The notes: a model not told the origin generated them from the letters alone. A stretch of DNA of 64,000 nt from Angiostrongylus vasorum (GCA_018806985.1 JADANN010000290.1:558001-622000); one strand, 5' to 3'. Shown: positions 12,721-25,614, numbered from the stretch's first letter. Numbers and translations are program-made.

Positions 12721-13082
12721 TTACAGCCTCATCGTGGCTGGGAGGTGTTGCTAGGTTTCGCGCTGCAATATAGCGGATGGATTCGTCCTCACGGCAAGGT
12801 CTCCCAAGCTGAGAACGAGTCCGACGTTATCATCAGGAAGCGCAGCTAAGAGTAAACCAGTACCAGGATCCACCACCGTCCTGGTATCAAAGTTACATGG
12901 TGGCAAATCTCCCTCTGATCCACAAGGGCCGCGACTGCCCGTGGTGGTGAAGACCTGGGGCAGACTTTGGCCAGGCTGACCTCGGGATTCCAGGGAACCA
13001 CAATGGCTTAACCAACAAATCTCCTAGAAATGGTGATTATGGTGGGGCCCGCACAACCACTGAGGACGGGCCGTTCAAGTAT
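12718..13082 (+). repeat. Family-B repeat copy
   Basis: A full-length copy beginning 'cagcctcatcgtggctggga' and ending near 'gaggacgggccgttcaagta'. The ORF 12628-12849 overlapping its start is not a gene. Confidence 0.8.
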
Positions 13083-13627
13083 CAAGTAACAAGTAAGATA
13101 TTATATAAAGTGCGATGGAACCGTGTGACTGTCTTTCCGTCATTCCGTTGTCTTGCATCTGTCATCTAAGAAGGTTCTCAAATTTACGTCTGTTCAGTTG
13201 TTGCTTCAAGTTTTGTTATTCATGATTACCTCTGAATGATGGGTGCTGAAGCCACTTGGAATTCTCGAATAACTGTGCTAAGGCGTCAGCAGTTCTTCAC
13301 CACAGGCGGTCACCGAGCATTGTGGATAAGAGGCAGCTTTTATCACCCAAGAAATTTCCCTATCCTGGTGGGAAAGGAAGCTTGGTCAGCCGTGAGTTAC
13401 GCCAGATAATTAGCGTGAGCTATTGCACGAAATCTCTAACCGCTGCGCTTCCCGCGCTCCTTTTCCCCGTTGTACAAAATGACTTTGATCCGACAGTAAA
13501 ATGAAAGGACTTCTTTTGAAAAAAACCTTCCTCTTGTTAGATAACCATTCTTTTCCACTTTTATGATCAATAAAATCGTTAGCTTCCTTCATTTATCGAT
13601 GGAGTGTTATAAACAACGATTAGAGAA

Positions 13628-13725
13628 GTTCTTACGAACTGCTCTTGTTGAGCCGATGCGAGGTTGGTATCCTCGACACCCTATACCAACCTCGCATCGG
13701 CTCAACAAGATCAGTTCAAAAGAAC
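13628..13725. repeat. Foldback hairpin with 43-bp arms
   Basis: The left arm 13628-13670 and right arm 13683-13725 are reverse complements. The inner 27 bp on each side pair perfectly and only about three mismatches occur in the outer part. The loop is 12 nt (13671-13682). It could be a small foldback element or a hairpin RNA precursor. No protein frame of interest crosses it. Confidence 0.85.
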
Positions 13726-13729
13726 AGAT

Positions 13730-14270
13730 AAACAAATATATCGATTATTTAAGCCCAGATTTATACAAAGTCGGTCTTTTGAGTGATCATAGAAGTGTTT
13801 AAAAGATTTCGTTCACCATGTTCAACAATGTCAGTTCATTATTGAGTTGAAACCCTCAAAAGGACTACCTCAAAAAATATGACAGTACGAAAACCCAGAC
13901 ATAGCCAAAGTCGTTGCTTTGTTTTTGCTTGCAAAAAACTAAATCTACATTTTTTTCTCTTTAATAAAATGAATATAAGAAGGAAGCGAGTTCAAATAAT
14001 AGTAGATGGAATAACATAACTGTCCTCATATTTTCGCTTAACCCATCGGCTTTGCACTTGACACGATGTAATAAATTTTATAGCAGACCTAAAATCTGGT
14101 TATTTCTAGGTCTAGGGTAGTGCATAGCGCTACACCAAATTGGTCCATGGCTAAGGAACAAAGAACAAGCTTATAACAGCAATTGAAATGTATTACGAAT
14201 TCGCTTATGATATGAAACAATTACCCCATAGAGTACAGAGATTTTTAATTCGAAAATATAGATGGACATA
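13730..14270. other. No gene recognised
   Basis: AT-rich sequence with two loosely similar stretches near 13760 and 13890 ('cccagatttatacaaagtcg' and 'cccagacatagccaaagtcg'). Nothing more can be supported. Confidence 0.4.
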
Positions 14271-14271
14271 A

Positions 14272-14462
14272 AAAAAGCTCTTGGCGTTGACCAATCTCTG
14301 GGTGATGTGCCACGCATTCGACTTCATCAAGCATCGTTTGGAGGTGACTGAATTGATGCTATCCAGAACGGAGGAATGGAGGGCTTAATGGGCCAGGGGG
14401 GATCGGGGATCCATCCCAGCCGTATAGCAGGGCGCATCCAACCACTGCGCTACACGCACCTT
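14272..14462 (-). repeat. SINE-A copy with internal deletion
   Basis: The tail-side block 'agctcttggcgttgacca' and the head-side block 'accactgcgctacacgcacc' are present. The centre is missing. Confidence 0.7.
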
Positions 14463-14587
14463 GTAGGTATGCATACACTTTTTTAAACATCGCAGTTTGA
14501 CTATGTCATTAAGCGTCCAACACAGCACAGCAGTAATTGATTCTTAGTAAATAAACAAATACATAAACACTATACACATAGAGGATA

Positions 14588-14863
14588 AAGGATAAAGCTC
14601 TTGGCGATGATCAATCCCTGATAGATGGGCCATGCATTTAGCTTCACTAAGTATCTTCAGAGGTGAACGAATGTAAATCTGGCCTGTAGAAAGATCTGCG
14701 ATCACCTATCAAGTCAGTGCTGCTGTTTTCCCATACAGGTGTAGTCCCAAGTTGCCGACTCAGGAAGAATGAAAGTCTTGGTGAGCTCGAAGTGCCGGAT
14801 CGAACGAATGACCACGTGTGTGTAGTACAGGGAACTTCTAAGCACTGCACTACATGTGCCCGT
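14588..14863 (-). repeat. SINE-A copy, diverged
   Basis: It starts with the tail 'ggataaaggataaagctctt', which shows the GGATAAA tail repeat of the family, and ends near 'actgcactacatgtgcccg'. The ORF 14647-14901 is a shadow. Confidence 0.7.
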
Positions 14864-14869
14864 ATAAAG

Positions 14870-17485
14870 AGAATAAGTGCTACCCAAAGATAACAGTCCA
14901 ACTACATATGAATGTCTAAACGAGTTAAGCCTAAATTTTTCGAAAACACTGAATGAACACTGAAACATCAGTGAACAGGTTTCAGGTTTTTTTCTGAACA
15001 CATCGGTTTAACGTCGACGACAGCAGTGCTGCTAGCCACTTCAGGATTCCGAAAAGTTTCTGGACATCATATCGCTCGAGCAAGTTTATTTTGTTAAAAT
15101 GTATTAGGCCGCTACTAGGCAGATTTTAGTTTATAACCTACATGGCCTCAGAGAGTACCCTCATGGGTGCAGGCATAACATTAACAAAATGACTAGAACG
15201 TCGCATAAACATAAAATGTAACGAGTCTCAGTCAACAATGGACGGGATACTTTTTTTACGCTTGGGGGTCCAACACTAGTTGATTTCCACTCACACAGCA
15301 CGAAAACAATGTCCGCCTCCAACTTCAAACCGATATATGAACTCGAAGCAAACTTGACTAACTGCATTAAAAAGTACAAGAAAAGACCCATAGTGCTAAT
15401 AGGATGCAGTTAGGATTCTCAGGTGCTCACAGAACGAATTTTGATGTCTCAAAAAGGCGCTCTATGGCTGACAAAGGGAGGGATGGGGTCTTCGCCCAGG
15501 ATTTCCAAAAGTTGACATTCGTCTTCAGTGTCCTACGAAATTTTAATTCTAAACAATTTTAAAGACTAAATAGTAATTTTGAAAAACAAATTTACTCCTA
15601 CATAGATACAGAAAAGTCTCTTCTACAAGTCGACCACGTTTTGAAGGCCTCAAATTTTATCGGCATCGAAAAACTATTAGCGCCTTGTAAAGAACCAGCT
15701 TCAACCCTTTAGTGTTAGTGCTGACTTAGCTCGAATGGTTGGCTATCCCGAACCTGTTCTACGTCAGGATGATATCCATTTTCGATGACTGATTCATAGC
15801 GTCGAATCGGCAAAGATTAATGCGATGAAATGCGGAAAAAACTCCATAACTCGAATTACCTTACAAAAACCAACCTAACCCAAAAAATACGCATGGATCT
15901 ACCTCATAGAGGGATCCAAGCCGATAGTTGTGGGTAAGAATCAAAAAAGGTAAAAGGTACGGTAAAAGGAAAAAAGGAAAAAGGCTAGTGAAATGTGATA
16001 ACGGAAAGGCAATCGAAAACAAGGCAATACTTATCGAGATCACTCATAACCATTAAAACCAAAGATTCTTTTACTCTGAGGAACTGTAGCCACATCCAGA
16101 AAAGATATCCTGCTCTTCGTGACCACCAGAAATCATCGAAAAGTTAGGAAATGAAAACATGAACTAATAGGAAAGATCTTTGGATGAAAAAACTTTCACA
16201 GCCATACATCGATCTATTTGCAGTCCTTTTTTTCTTCACTTAGTTTACAAAAGACAAAAACATACTGATGACGTCATGAGAACCGTTATGGCATGAAATT
16301 AGCCTTTTGTAACTGAAACGTTCCAACGATAGCGAAACAAATAAGCCGCTCATGAAAAAAAAGAAGAAGAAAAAGTAGGAAAAAGAGGATGAAATCGATC
16401 GGTTGATATAACAATAGCAGCAGCACCTCTCTAATTATCAAGCAGACAATCGATCGACGACGACGCACACCGTAAAATGTCGGTCTCAGAGAGACTGGAG
16501 TGAGTGAGTGGGCGGGGATGCGAAGATGCTGCTAGAAATTCTGGACTCACATCAAGAAACCGTTCTAGAAACCACAAGAGAAGACCCGCCAACGACTTAG
16601 AAACCTATTCAGAACACTCAAAAGAAATCACCATGGCGATTGACTTTGTTTTAAAGCGATTTCTTGAACAAAGTATGAACGACAAAGCGACGATAACGAT
16701 GCTACGATTGTGCTGGTAACTCTGTAGTTTCTCCACAATTGATGGAAATTTCCTGATCAATAAAATATTTTAAGAGTTCAGGACCTTATAGTCTAACAGA
16801 AGACAGTTAACTCTATCGTATTGACCGTATACTTGACTTTTTATAAATCGTCCTTTCCGATTTAAATCTCCTTAGAATTAGGATTTTCAAAAAGTCCCAA
16901 ATGAAAGTTAAAGGTTTTAAGGTTTCCAAGGCAAGATAATCAACTGCCAAGATGAATGAGACATTGCAGAACATCATCGTGTCCTGAGAGAAGAAACCTT
17001 GCTTTTTCATTTGCTTTGATGTTCGAAATCTGAGCCTTGAAGCAAAAAAGAGGAGAAAAAACATTTAGTTGGCTCCAGTAGGTCAGAGTCTCGTCTTTCC
17101 AAAACAAAAGAACACTTGTCTTATAGGCGAAGACTTGCAGATTCTAAAAGTTTTCACCGCAATCAATAAAATTCATTAGGAACTGAGATAACTTGACTTA
17201 AAGTTGAAAGCGGTCAGCATTTTAGTGTCGTATGACTACCATAGGACTCATGTCGTCCCGTAAAGGTGGATAAATGCAGCATGGGAAACCAGTGATTACC
17301 AAATTAACGTAAAGAAACAGAGATAGGAGATGATAAATAGCAGTAATTTACAGGTTAGTAGTGACAGAGGCTAAATTACATGTGTTACACTAACCGGGTG
17401 AAAAAAGAAGAATCCACATACCCTATGGATGTTTTACATTATAATGAGAAAACAGAATTAACAGCTATAACCACTTAACTGTTCA
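14870..17485. other. Intergenic stretch without recognised gene
   Basis: Between the divergent alpha-catulin and Nup93 genes. The small plus-strand frame 16504-16719 and minus frame 16286-16468 have no features that I recognise. 16355-16385 is a purine-rich run. It may hold regulatory sequence, but nothing specific is visible. Confidence 0.5.
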
Positions 17486-17489
17486 TCAT

Positions 17490-17865
17490 AATAGTTCCTA
17501 CATCGTGGATGGGAGTTGTCCCCGGATGTCGGGCTGCTATGAACAGCGCGGGATCCACCCCCGGTAGGGTCTCCCAAGCTGAGAAATCCGGCGTTTCCAT
17601 CAAGAAGCCAAACCAAGTGTAAACCAAAACGCCAGGATCCACCTTCGTCCTGGTACCAAACTAGTGGCATGGTGGCAAATCTCCTCTGAGCGACAAAGGC
17701 AACGACCGCCTGTAGTGGCGACGACCTGGGGGCAAACTTTGCCTAGGATGACCATGGGTGTCCAGTGAACCATAGTAGCTAAACCAGCAAAACTCCGAAA
17801 AATGGAGAATATGTTGGGGGACCGCACTAGTGATGACGGGCCATCCAGGTATCCAAGTAGATAGG
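17490..17865 (+). repeat. Family-B repeat copy
   Basis: A full-length copy containing 'ggtagggtctcccaagctga', 'cgtcctggtaccaaact' and 'tgatgacgggccatccaggt'. Confidence 0.8.
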
Positions 17866-18059
17866 TCAACACGTGTACAACTCTAAAACTTCAAAACGTA
17901 CCCATTTCGTTCTCAATAGGAAAAATCACCTACAAAAATTGAATTACTTCTACGACAAACGGTAATAAACTTTGTAATTGAATAGATCCATTGGAATATG
18001 TGGCTATAACAGTATCCTAGTTACAAGTCCATTAGGCTATACCAAAACTCTATAAAAGA

Positions 18060-18350
18060 ACAAAAGGTGAAGCGTTCGCAATTGATCAATCCCCTGCCAA
18101 GTGCGCCATGCATTCAATTCTATTCGTAGCACAATTGAGATGGTTGAATGCACATAGATCTGAACAATGACTTATGGTGGCCTAACTATGTATCAGATCA
18201 GTAGTAGCTGCACTCCTAGGGAAGTCTGAGACCGATCTGCCAGACCCGTAGGGATGGAAGGTTTGGTAAACCCTAGGCCTGGGATCGAACCAAGGACCGC
18301 GCGTGTACTGCAAGCCATTTTTTAATATTTCATTGCCCTATACGCGCCAT
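18060..18350 (-). repeat. SINE-A copy
   Basis: Tail side 'cgcaattgatcaatcccct', body 'gcctaactatgtatcagatc', head near 18350 ('ccctatacgcgccatc'). Diverged. Confidence 0.65.
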
Positions 18351-18434
18351 CAACAATAGCCTATACATGACGTAAATCCATTAGGATACATCAGTAGCCT
18401 CTACACAACTTCGATAACCTTAGCCGATAACTAA

Positions 18435-18851
18435 ATGACTGTTTTAGCTCAGAAATGCCTTCCAATAACCGTCCACAGCGTCTGGGAGTATGAAACAACG
18501 GATATTCAAGCGAATAGGCACCTTCCATTACGCCCCAAAGAGCTGTATAGACAAGTACTTAATACAAATACGCGAGAAGTAGAACTGGAATGCACTGTAA
18601 AAATTCCGATGAGATCGAATGATTTCAACTTCAAGCAAATGTTGCAATGCTCTGGTGCCAACATTCGCTCTAATGCAAGTCTGCGCCCGCGAAACAATTC
18701 CGTATCCTTAAAATGGACGTCACTCATTTCTTCCTCTTGGAAAGTGAGTCCAGGAAGCCTTTCCGAGAATTTCCACTTTGTTTTGTTCAGTAAATGTTTC
18801 GTTAGACTGTCTTCTGCTTATGTCCACGGATATACCTACATGTTTGGTTAG
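18435..18851 (+). other. Orphan open frame of 138 codons
   Basis: The longest open frame in the alpha-catulin/Nup93 interval. No domain, signal peptide or family motif is recognised. It contains an acidic-to-basic low-similarity stretch (ELECTVKIPMRSNDFN) and no clear upstream acceptor. The opposite strand is also open over 18506-18727. I give it little weight as a gene. Confidence 0.15.
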
Positions 18852-19011
18852 AATTCCATTCTTAGTAGATTCCTTACAGTTGTTTCGCTATTGTAGTGGT
18901 CGTTTTGTAAAATTCCTAGGAACTCATTCGCAATGCATATTTTTCTTGCTGTTCGATACTAAATTTTGTGACCATTCACTAAGTTTGGTATAAGCTACCT
19001 TCCAACGGTAT

Positions 19012-19372
19012 CTCATCGTGGCTGGGAGGTGTTCCTGGGTGTCGGACTGCGATGTACAACGGGGGGATTCGTCCCCCGGCAGGGTCTCCCAACTGACTCC
19101 GGCGTTTCCATCAGGAAACCTAGCTAAGAGTAAACCAATGCCAGAATACCAGGATCCACCACCATTCTGGTATCAAAGTCTCATGGTGGCAAATCACCTT
19201 CTGATCCACAAGTGCTGCGACTGCCTGTCGTGGTGACGACCTGGGGCAGACATTGGCCAGGCTGTCCTCGGGATTCCAGAGAACCACAATGGCTTAACCA
19301 GCAAATCTCCGAAAAGTGGTGATTATGCTCGGGCCCGCACAACTAGTGAGGACGGGCCTTTCAACTATCAAG
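19012..19372 (+). repeat. Family-B repeat copy (left member of an inverted pair)
   Basis: Begins 'tctcatcgtggctgggaggt', ends 'gtgaggacgggcctttcaac'. The mirror-image copy lies at 19598-19975 with a microsatellite between them. Confidence 0.85.
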
Positions 19373-19500
19373 TGTCAAGTAAGTGTAAGCTATGCCATTT
19401 CGCAAAAATAACGTCTGGAATTCACTATGATCACAAAGTACCGGATTCTGTATTTACTGTATCAGTACATTATATCAATATGCACTATTGGTACGCATGG

Positions 19501-19517
19501 TAATGATAATAATAGTA

Positions 19518-19580
<63 letters not shown>

Positions 19581-19592
19581 GTAATAGTAATA
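19501..19592. repeat. (AAT)n microsatellite
   Basis: About 90 bp of AAT/TAA repeat with a few AGT interruptions. Poly-Asn, poly-Ile and poly-Leu open frames here are artefacts of it. Confidence 0.95.
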
Positions 19593-19597
19593 GTTGG

Positions 19598-19975
19598 ATG
19601 CTTGGAAGGCTTGGAAGGCCCGTGTTCATTGTTGTGTGGGCCCCAGCATAATCTTCATTTCTTCGGGGTTTTGCTGGTTTAGCTATTATGGTTCCTTGGA
19701 GTCCCGAGGTCAGCCTAGCCAAAGTCTGCCCTAGGTCGTCACCACCACAGGCATTCGCCGCCTTTGTGGATCAGAGGGATATTTGCCACCGTGCGACTAG
19801 TTTGATACCAGGACGGTTGTGGATGCTAGTATTGATTTCCTTTTAGCTGAACTTCCTGATGGAAACGCCGGATTCGTCAGCTTGGGAGACCTTGGTAAGG
19901 GAATGAATCCCTCCTCTGTACATCGCAGCCGGACACCCAGGAAAACTCCCCAGCCACGATATGGCGGTGAACCGT
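19598..19975 (-). repeat. Family-B repeat copy (right member of an inverted pair)
   Basis: Reads as the reverse complement of the 19012-19372 copy, from 'ggaaggcccgtgttcattgt' through 'ccgaggtcagcctagccaaa' to 'cagccacgatatggcggtga'. Confidence 0.85.
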
Positions 19976-20645
19976 TAGGAAGATAATAGTAATAATGATA
20001 ATGATCGAGTAGCGTCTTATTTTCCTGCTGTTTTTAATCTTCTGCATTTCCAGGCGGAAATATGAGTGTTGCACGGTTTTATCTTTTTTGTTGCCTTTTG
20101 TGTGTATTGTTAATCAACTTCAGAAAGAACTGGGCAAACGAGATATTTCTGACTTTTTCCTCAACTAAGATCCTTAATCGTTGGGATATTTGGGGGAATC
20201 TGAAGACTGCGCAGACTTTAAGAAACCCTGCACTATATCCGTTAGTTAGAAATGTTTCCATTTTGTATGGATTTTTTGATTTGAGATTTGTTGTGGAACT
20301 CCGATAGTCAGAGTAGCAAACACTCAGATCATAAGTGCCTGCGAGTGTCTGTAGCAAAGAGCTAGAACCCTTTATATCGTCTATCTCGCGACGCTAGGAG
20401 AAACCACTCTCATCTAGCTATCAGGACGTTATTGGGAAGCAACAGATCCTGAAATCGCACCTGAATGCACACAGCTGCCGTATCGTCTCTTTGGATGACC
20501 ATTTCAGGACAATGAGTTGAGCGAAAATGGTGAGCCCTTATGGACATGTGGGTTTGTCCCGTTGTCCCATCTATCCATCTAAGTAGTGAGTGAAATAAAA
20601 TGATAACCGATATAACTACTTTTTGTTCAACTTCGTGACATAAGA

Positions 20646-20957
20646 AGATAAAGGATAAAGCTCTCGGCGTTAACTAATCTGTGAGGAATGCGCCATGCAT
20701 TTGACTTCATTAAACATAGTTGAAGGTGACCGAATGCATATCTGGCCTATATGGAGGTGATTGAATGCATAGCCGACCTTTACAATGACTCGCGGTGGCC
20801 TACCGATGTATCGAACCTGCGGTGCTATCCTCCCAGGCAAGTGTGGTACGACTTGACCGACCCCGGAGGCATGGAAGGCTTGGTGAGTCAGTGGCGCGGG
20901 GATCGGTTCCGTACTTGTTGCAGGGCGCCTCCGACCATTGCTCCACACGCATCGTGC
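20646..20957 (-). repeat. SINE-A copy with short internal duplication
   Basis: The tail begins 'agaagataaaggataaagct'. A block around 'gtgaccgaatgcatatctgg' is repeated as 'gtgattgaatgcatagccga' about 40 bp on. The head side is near 20955. ORFs here are shadows. Confidence 0.75.
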
Positions 20958-21181
20958 AATGGGTTCTTGACAACAATAGGGCTTGAAGTTGCTACGCTTT
21001 GATATCCGCCCTTGCCAATCTTTAGGTGTAAGATTTGAATGCCCTTCTACTAAGATACTTCTTAAACCTTTCGTCCAGTATTTTTGCGGCGTCCATTGCA
21101 TTTATTACTGCCGTTTTCTGTTTTCCCAATTTTTTCCAACTGTTTTGCCTGTTGTACAGGGTAAGTTGTTAGGTTCTATAG

Positions 21182-24100
21182 ATGTCAATGTTCGACGACA
21201 TCCTCAACAGAGCGGAAAATCTCTCATCGACTAATTACCATTCCAACCTTGCTGATGCATCAAGAATCAAGAGTACTGGTAACACCATCCTCAGTAATGG
21301 AGCAGTGCAAGTTCGTTCTCGTGTGCTAGTGCAGGACCGCTTTGTTCGAAATCATATATCTAGATTTATTCTCTTTAGGGGAACCTTTACAGTGGAACAA
21401 CGTTTGATACAGACCTTAGTGGTATATTTCGTGCTAGTGAGCATTTGTGGAAGACCGATGCGCTATCTGCCCCCGATTCAGGTGGATTTCGCATTGATTC
21501 TTTTTGACAGATCTTTAAATCGGGTACTGAAGTCGTTTGCTATCTTTTTCCTGTTATTTCTAAATTTCAGGGAAATGAGAGTACTAAAACCCCCCGCTGC
21601 TTTTCATCTCTGTCCTTATAAGAGCTCTTATTTAGAAAAGCTTCTTGTTCGGCGAAAAGGGCGTGGTTTTTGGATCAACGGTTCCATCGCTAAAGGCTGC
21701 TCCAGCTCTACCCAAACCAGAGGACTACATCGAACTTGATGAAGATATGGAGCGCGTAAATCTCGAAACAGACCGTGCTTTTTTCAACCATGTTCTCCTG
21801 TCACGTCCTCAACCAATGTCAGCTGCTACCAGCAAAATTCCAGTGAAAGTTGGTCTATGTTTCTGTACTTGCACTTTCTGATTAGTTGATTTACATTATC
21901 CACACATAATTCTTCAGGATACTGCATTAAATAGGTTCGCTGTAGTGAACCCTGCAGTAACAAATAGACGCCAGCTAGTGTTTGCGGAGAAGCTCAGAAA
22001 GTTTCTGAGAAGTAAGAAGAAGAAGGATCTGTGTCAGCTATTTTCGGATGCAGTAAAGGAAAGTGGCACAGATGGATCACTAGCTGGTGTATGGACTGAA
22101 GTACTCGCATTAATCGACCGGAAGGTTTGTATCATTCATTGTTAGTTTTCGTAAGCGTACATCTCCATGTAAAGAAAACTTCCTGCTGGTTTACCGCCTC
22201 ATCGTGGCTGGAAGGTGTTCTTGGTGTCGAACTGCTATTTACAGCAGGGTGATTCATTCACTTGGCAAGGTCTCCCAAGCTGAGACGGAGTCCGGCGTTT
22301 CCACAAGGAAGCCCAGCTAAGAGTAGACGAATACCCATACCCACCGCCGTCCAGCTATCAAGCTAGTCGCATGGTGGCAAATCTCCAGCTGATCCACTAG
22401 GGGCGGTGATTGCCTGTAGTAGTGAAGAACTTTGGCCAGGCTGACCTCGGGACTCCAGGAGAACACAATGGCTAAGCCAGCAAAACTCCGAAAAATGGAG
22501 GTTATGCTGGGGCCCGCACTAACCAGTGAGGGCGGGTCGTCCAGGTATCCAGGTAAGCGATATTGGCAAACTTTACAAAAATGCTTTTTTGGATTGGACT
22601 TTCTATTGTAGTATTTATTACTGGAGTAAATTCCTTTCTGAGAGATGATGAACATAAAAACCATTTTTATAGAGGTCGGCATATAATTTGTACCAATCAG
22701 TTTTTATTATCGGATACCTTTTCAGATATCTGGTGATCACGATGATCCTACGTCTATTAGTTTGTTAATAGAAAAAGCCTGCTTATTCTTGGAGAAACTG
22801 TATGTAATTCGTTAATAAAGTTTTTTCGTAACTTCTCATTCTCTACTCATCCCATTCACTCTGCGTTACTTGCAGTTTTGTCGAGCATATGGTTGCACAG
22901 ATTGATAGAAATCTAGAACGCGCTCAGCGAGGAGGAGTTCCCGGTACTAGAGGATTAGTGGACGCATTCCTCAAGATAGGAGCAGACGATTCTTTTGCGG
23001 AAGATGGAACTGTTGAAGGACTGCCGGTCTGGGAGGTAATGTTTAATTACGTTATGTAGCAGTGTTGCAGCGTCAAAACAGTTAAAGTTGGGTGGAAAAG
23101 AAACTCCGTCACGAATGAGTTATTTTCTATTTTAGAGTTATAGAGCATTTGTATTGTTCATCGAAATAGCGGTTGTTTAGACTTCTTATTTTGTTTGCTC
23201 CTGAGAGAGAGAGAGAGAGAAAGACGGAAGTTGTTGTTAGGTTACCTACCATTGTCTACGAGCTGGTGATCTGTCCAGTGCTAAAGACGCACTTGAGCTT
23301 TTGGCTAACTTTCCACAAGCAGCAGTTCTCGTAGCTTGCTTGAATCATCTTACCAAGGAGACCAAACTGGATGCTGAGCTTAAAAAAAAGCTGAAGGTGG
23401 AATGGAGGCACAACCTGAATTCAACGAAAGATAAGTACAAGCGAGCACTTTATGCAACGTTACTCGGAATGGGTAAGTGTATATAAGGAACAGGAATGGA
23501 ACACTATAGTACAGTATATATACGGTATATAAGGAACACTTCTTTGTTAATTGCTAGGATATGAATTCACACATATGGTTTCCAGACTCCAATCTGGCGG
23601 ATTCTCTTGAAAACTGGCTATGGTTCAAATTATTCACTTTGAGAATTGATCCGAATTTATCGGCGACTCTCTACGCTGAAGTTCAGAAGAACATATCCAT
23701 TGACTATGGCGAATCATATTTCATGGCTGGTGGTGTACTCGAGTTTCACTACTACTTTACAGTACTTTGGCTTTCTGGGCAGTTTGAACGTGCTGTGAAG
23801 CTCCTTTTCGACTGTGGTCATGTTACTGACGCTGTACATGTTGGCATACTCGCTTATGAAATGGGTTTTTTGCGGAACACAGTCGATGCAGCGGCAGAAT
23901 TGCTAGTAGTGGACTCATCCCACCTCACAAAATGCTCGTTCAACATGGCACGTTTGCTAGTTTCTTACACTAAAGAATTCGAATTGGATGATTACGCTCG
24001 AGCACTTGATTATTGGTTTATTCTGAAAGGAATACGAACGCCTTCTGGGAGTGACGTATTTGAAATGGCTGTTAGCCGAGCAGTATATCTTACTGGACAG

Positions 24101-24766
24101 ACTGACGCTATTATAGGAACTCTGGGACCTAAAAGAAAACGAACTCCTGCGTTGATTGATGAGTATGTTGAGAATCCGTCTGATGTTATTAGCCGTGTAG
24201 CACATGACACAGAACTTGGAGGAGATACAACTCAAGCCGTAAAGCTGTATATACTTGCAAATGCTCCTGGAAAAGCTGCTGATCTGTTATGCTCTGAACT
24301 TAGTGATGCCATTAGAACCGATAGAGAGAGAATAAACGAACTCCGTCGTCTAGCTCAGCAGTTTGTCTCAGACCATCTGCAGTTACAGGAAGCCGTTTTT
24401 TCTACACTATGCCTATTATTAGATATTGCTACTTTAACTGATTTGTGTGAAGATGGTCTAGCCGAGAAAGCGTTAAGTGTTTCTAAACAGTTGCGACTGA
24501 TTCCAGCGGAAACAGAACAAGTTCCTGTGATAGTTGGAGAGTTTCACTTAGTACCTACGAAGGTGCGCGAAGTAATACCTGATCTTTGCCTCCATCTCAT
24601 GCGATGCATGGTTGACGCAATTCAGGCTACATCATCTCACAGTGTGATGTTTAATAAACAGGTGAAAGCTATTGTTATCTACGCAGCAACTGTGAACTAC
24701 AAATTCCCACAGCACATTACGTCCAAACTGTTGCAACTACAGGCGTCAGTTGCGGTGTACCAATAG
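21182..24766 (+). CDS. npp-13: Nucleoporin Nup93 (Nic96 family), seven exons
   Basis: Nup93/Nic96 is a scaffold of the inner ring of the nuclear pore complex. Exons: 21182 to about 21310 or 21328 (donor unresolved), 21636-21848, 21918-22124, 22726-22799, 22876-23035, 23241-23472, 23586-24766 with stop. Phases are consistent. The N-terminal exon gives MSMFDDILNRAENLS, like the first helix of the family. Conserved blocks follow: AVWTEVLALID-like in exon 3, RGGVPGTRGLVDAFLKIG in exon 5, VTYHCLRAGDLSSAKDAL in exon 6, ENWLWFKLFTLRID, SIDYGESYF, VLWLSGQFERAVKLLF and AVKLYILANAPGKAADLL in exon 7. Predicted length is about 730 residues against about 820 in human. The ATG sits directly after ttctatag, suggesting trans-splicing. 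Intron 3 carries a family-B repeat. The symbol is that of the C. elegans orthologue. Confidence in family is high; exon 1 end is uncertain. Confidence 0.92.
22190..22556 (+). repeat. Family-B repeat copy in Nup93 intron 3
   Basis: Begins 'ccgcctcatcgtggctggaa', ends 'gtgagggcgggtcgtccagg'. It lies wholly within intron 22125-22725 in the sense orientation. Confidence 0.85.
23202..23222. repeat. (GA)n microsatellite
   Basis: About 20 bp of GA repeat in Nup93 intron 5. Confidence 0.85.
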
Positions 24767-25612
24767 TGTTCGTTTATCTTGTGTCGATTGTTGATTATGT
24801 TGGAATTACGTCATCTTTTTCGACATAAAATCCGACTATAGCAGTGTTCTTTTATTCATACCGTTGTTTCGGGCCTGTACTGTGCTGTTTTTATTCGTTA
24901 CGTCCATGTTGTTTGTAGGTCTACTTGCTGGAAACTTCATTATTGACTCCTATAATATTCTGTAGCATTAATGATGTAATACTTTAGGGAATGTGACTCC
25001 TGTACAACTATATTCATAAGATCAGACTTGTTCTAGTCTTTTTTTCTTATGTTCAAGAAGGCGAAAGTTTTCAAAGCGCTTGGGACGCACAGAAAATGCA
25101 AGCGTCTTTCCTGGTCTATTATTCCAGTCTCTTGTGCTATCGAAACAGTGTTTCGTCGATGTGAAGGAGAACAGTTATGTTCTCTCCGTGGGATAGGCTC
25201 TCTACACTGTAAAGTCCTATCTGAATATTCCTCAGTATATTTGGACCCTCATGGCTGTTATCTTTAGTTTATATGGTTAACATTATGTTTAGGTTTATGT
25301 TGGTAATATGCATCTTGTTCCATATGAACCATACTCTGAGAAAGCGTTGTGCCTCAAGTTACGGACATGCAATAAATACATCAGCGTACAGATGTTATGG
25401 AATGGAAACCTTTGAGTACGCTTAAGGCATATATACCAGTTGTTTAGGGAAAGCACTGACTTATACGAATTCTACACAGAAATTACTTTTCATATTACAC
25501 AGAGAACCCAATCTTTAGCATTACTTTTGGTATACTTCGGATCATTATTGAGGGATCGGAAGGTTTCGTAGTGCAACTGTATAATGGTGGTTATCGTAGT
25601 ATTTTGGGGAAT
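24767..25612. other. Nup93 3' flank, no further gene recognised
   Basis: T-rich sequence downstream of the Nup93 stop, presumably its 3' UTR and beyond. The open frame 25049-25267 has no recognisable feature. Confidence 0.5.
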
Positions 25613-25614
25613 AA

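Noticed and set aside
19427..19722. Open frames with long runs of Asn, Ile or Leu
   Set aside because: They are translations of the AAT microsatellite and the adjoining family-B repeat.
21379..21515. A plausible extra Nup93 exon after ctctttag (GNLYSGTTFDTDLS)
   Set aside because: Its only donors leave phase 1, which does not fit the following exon at 21636. The conserved N-terminal alignment does not need it.
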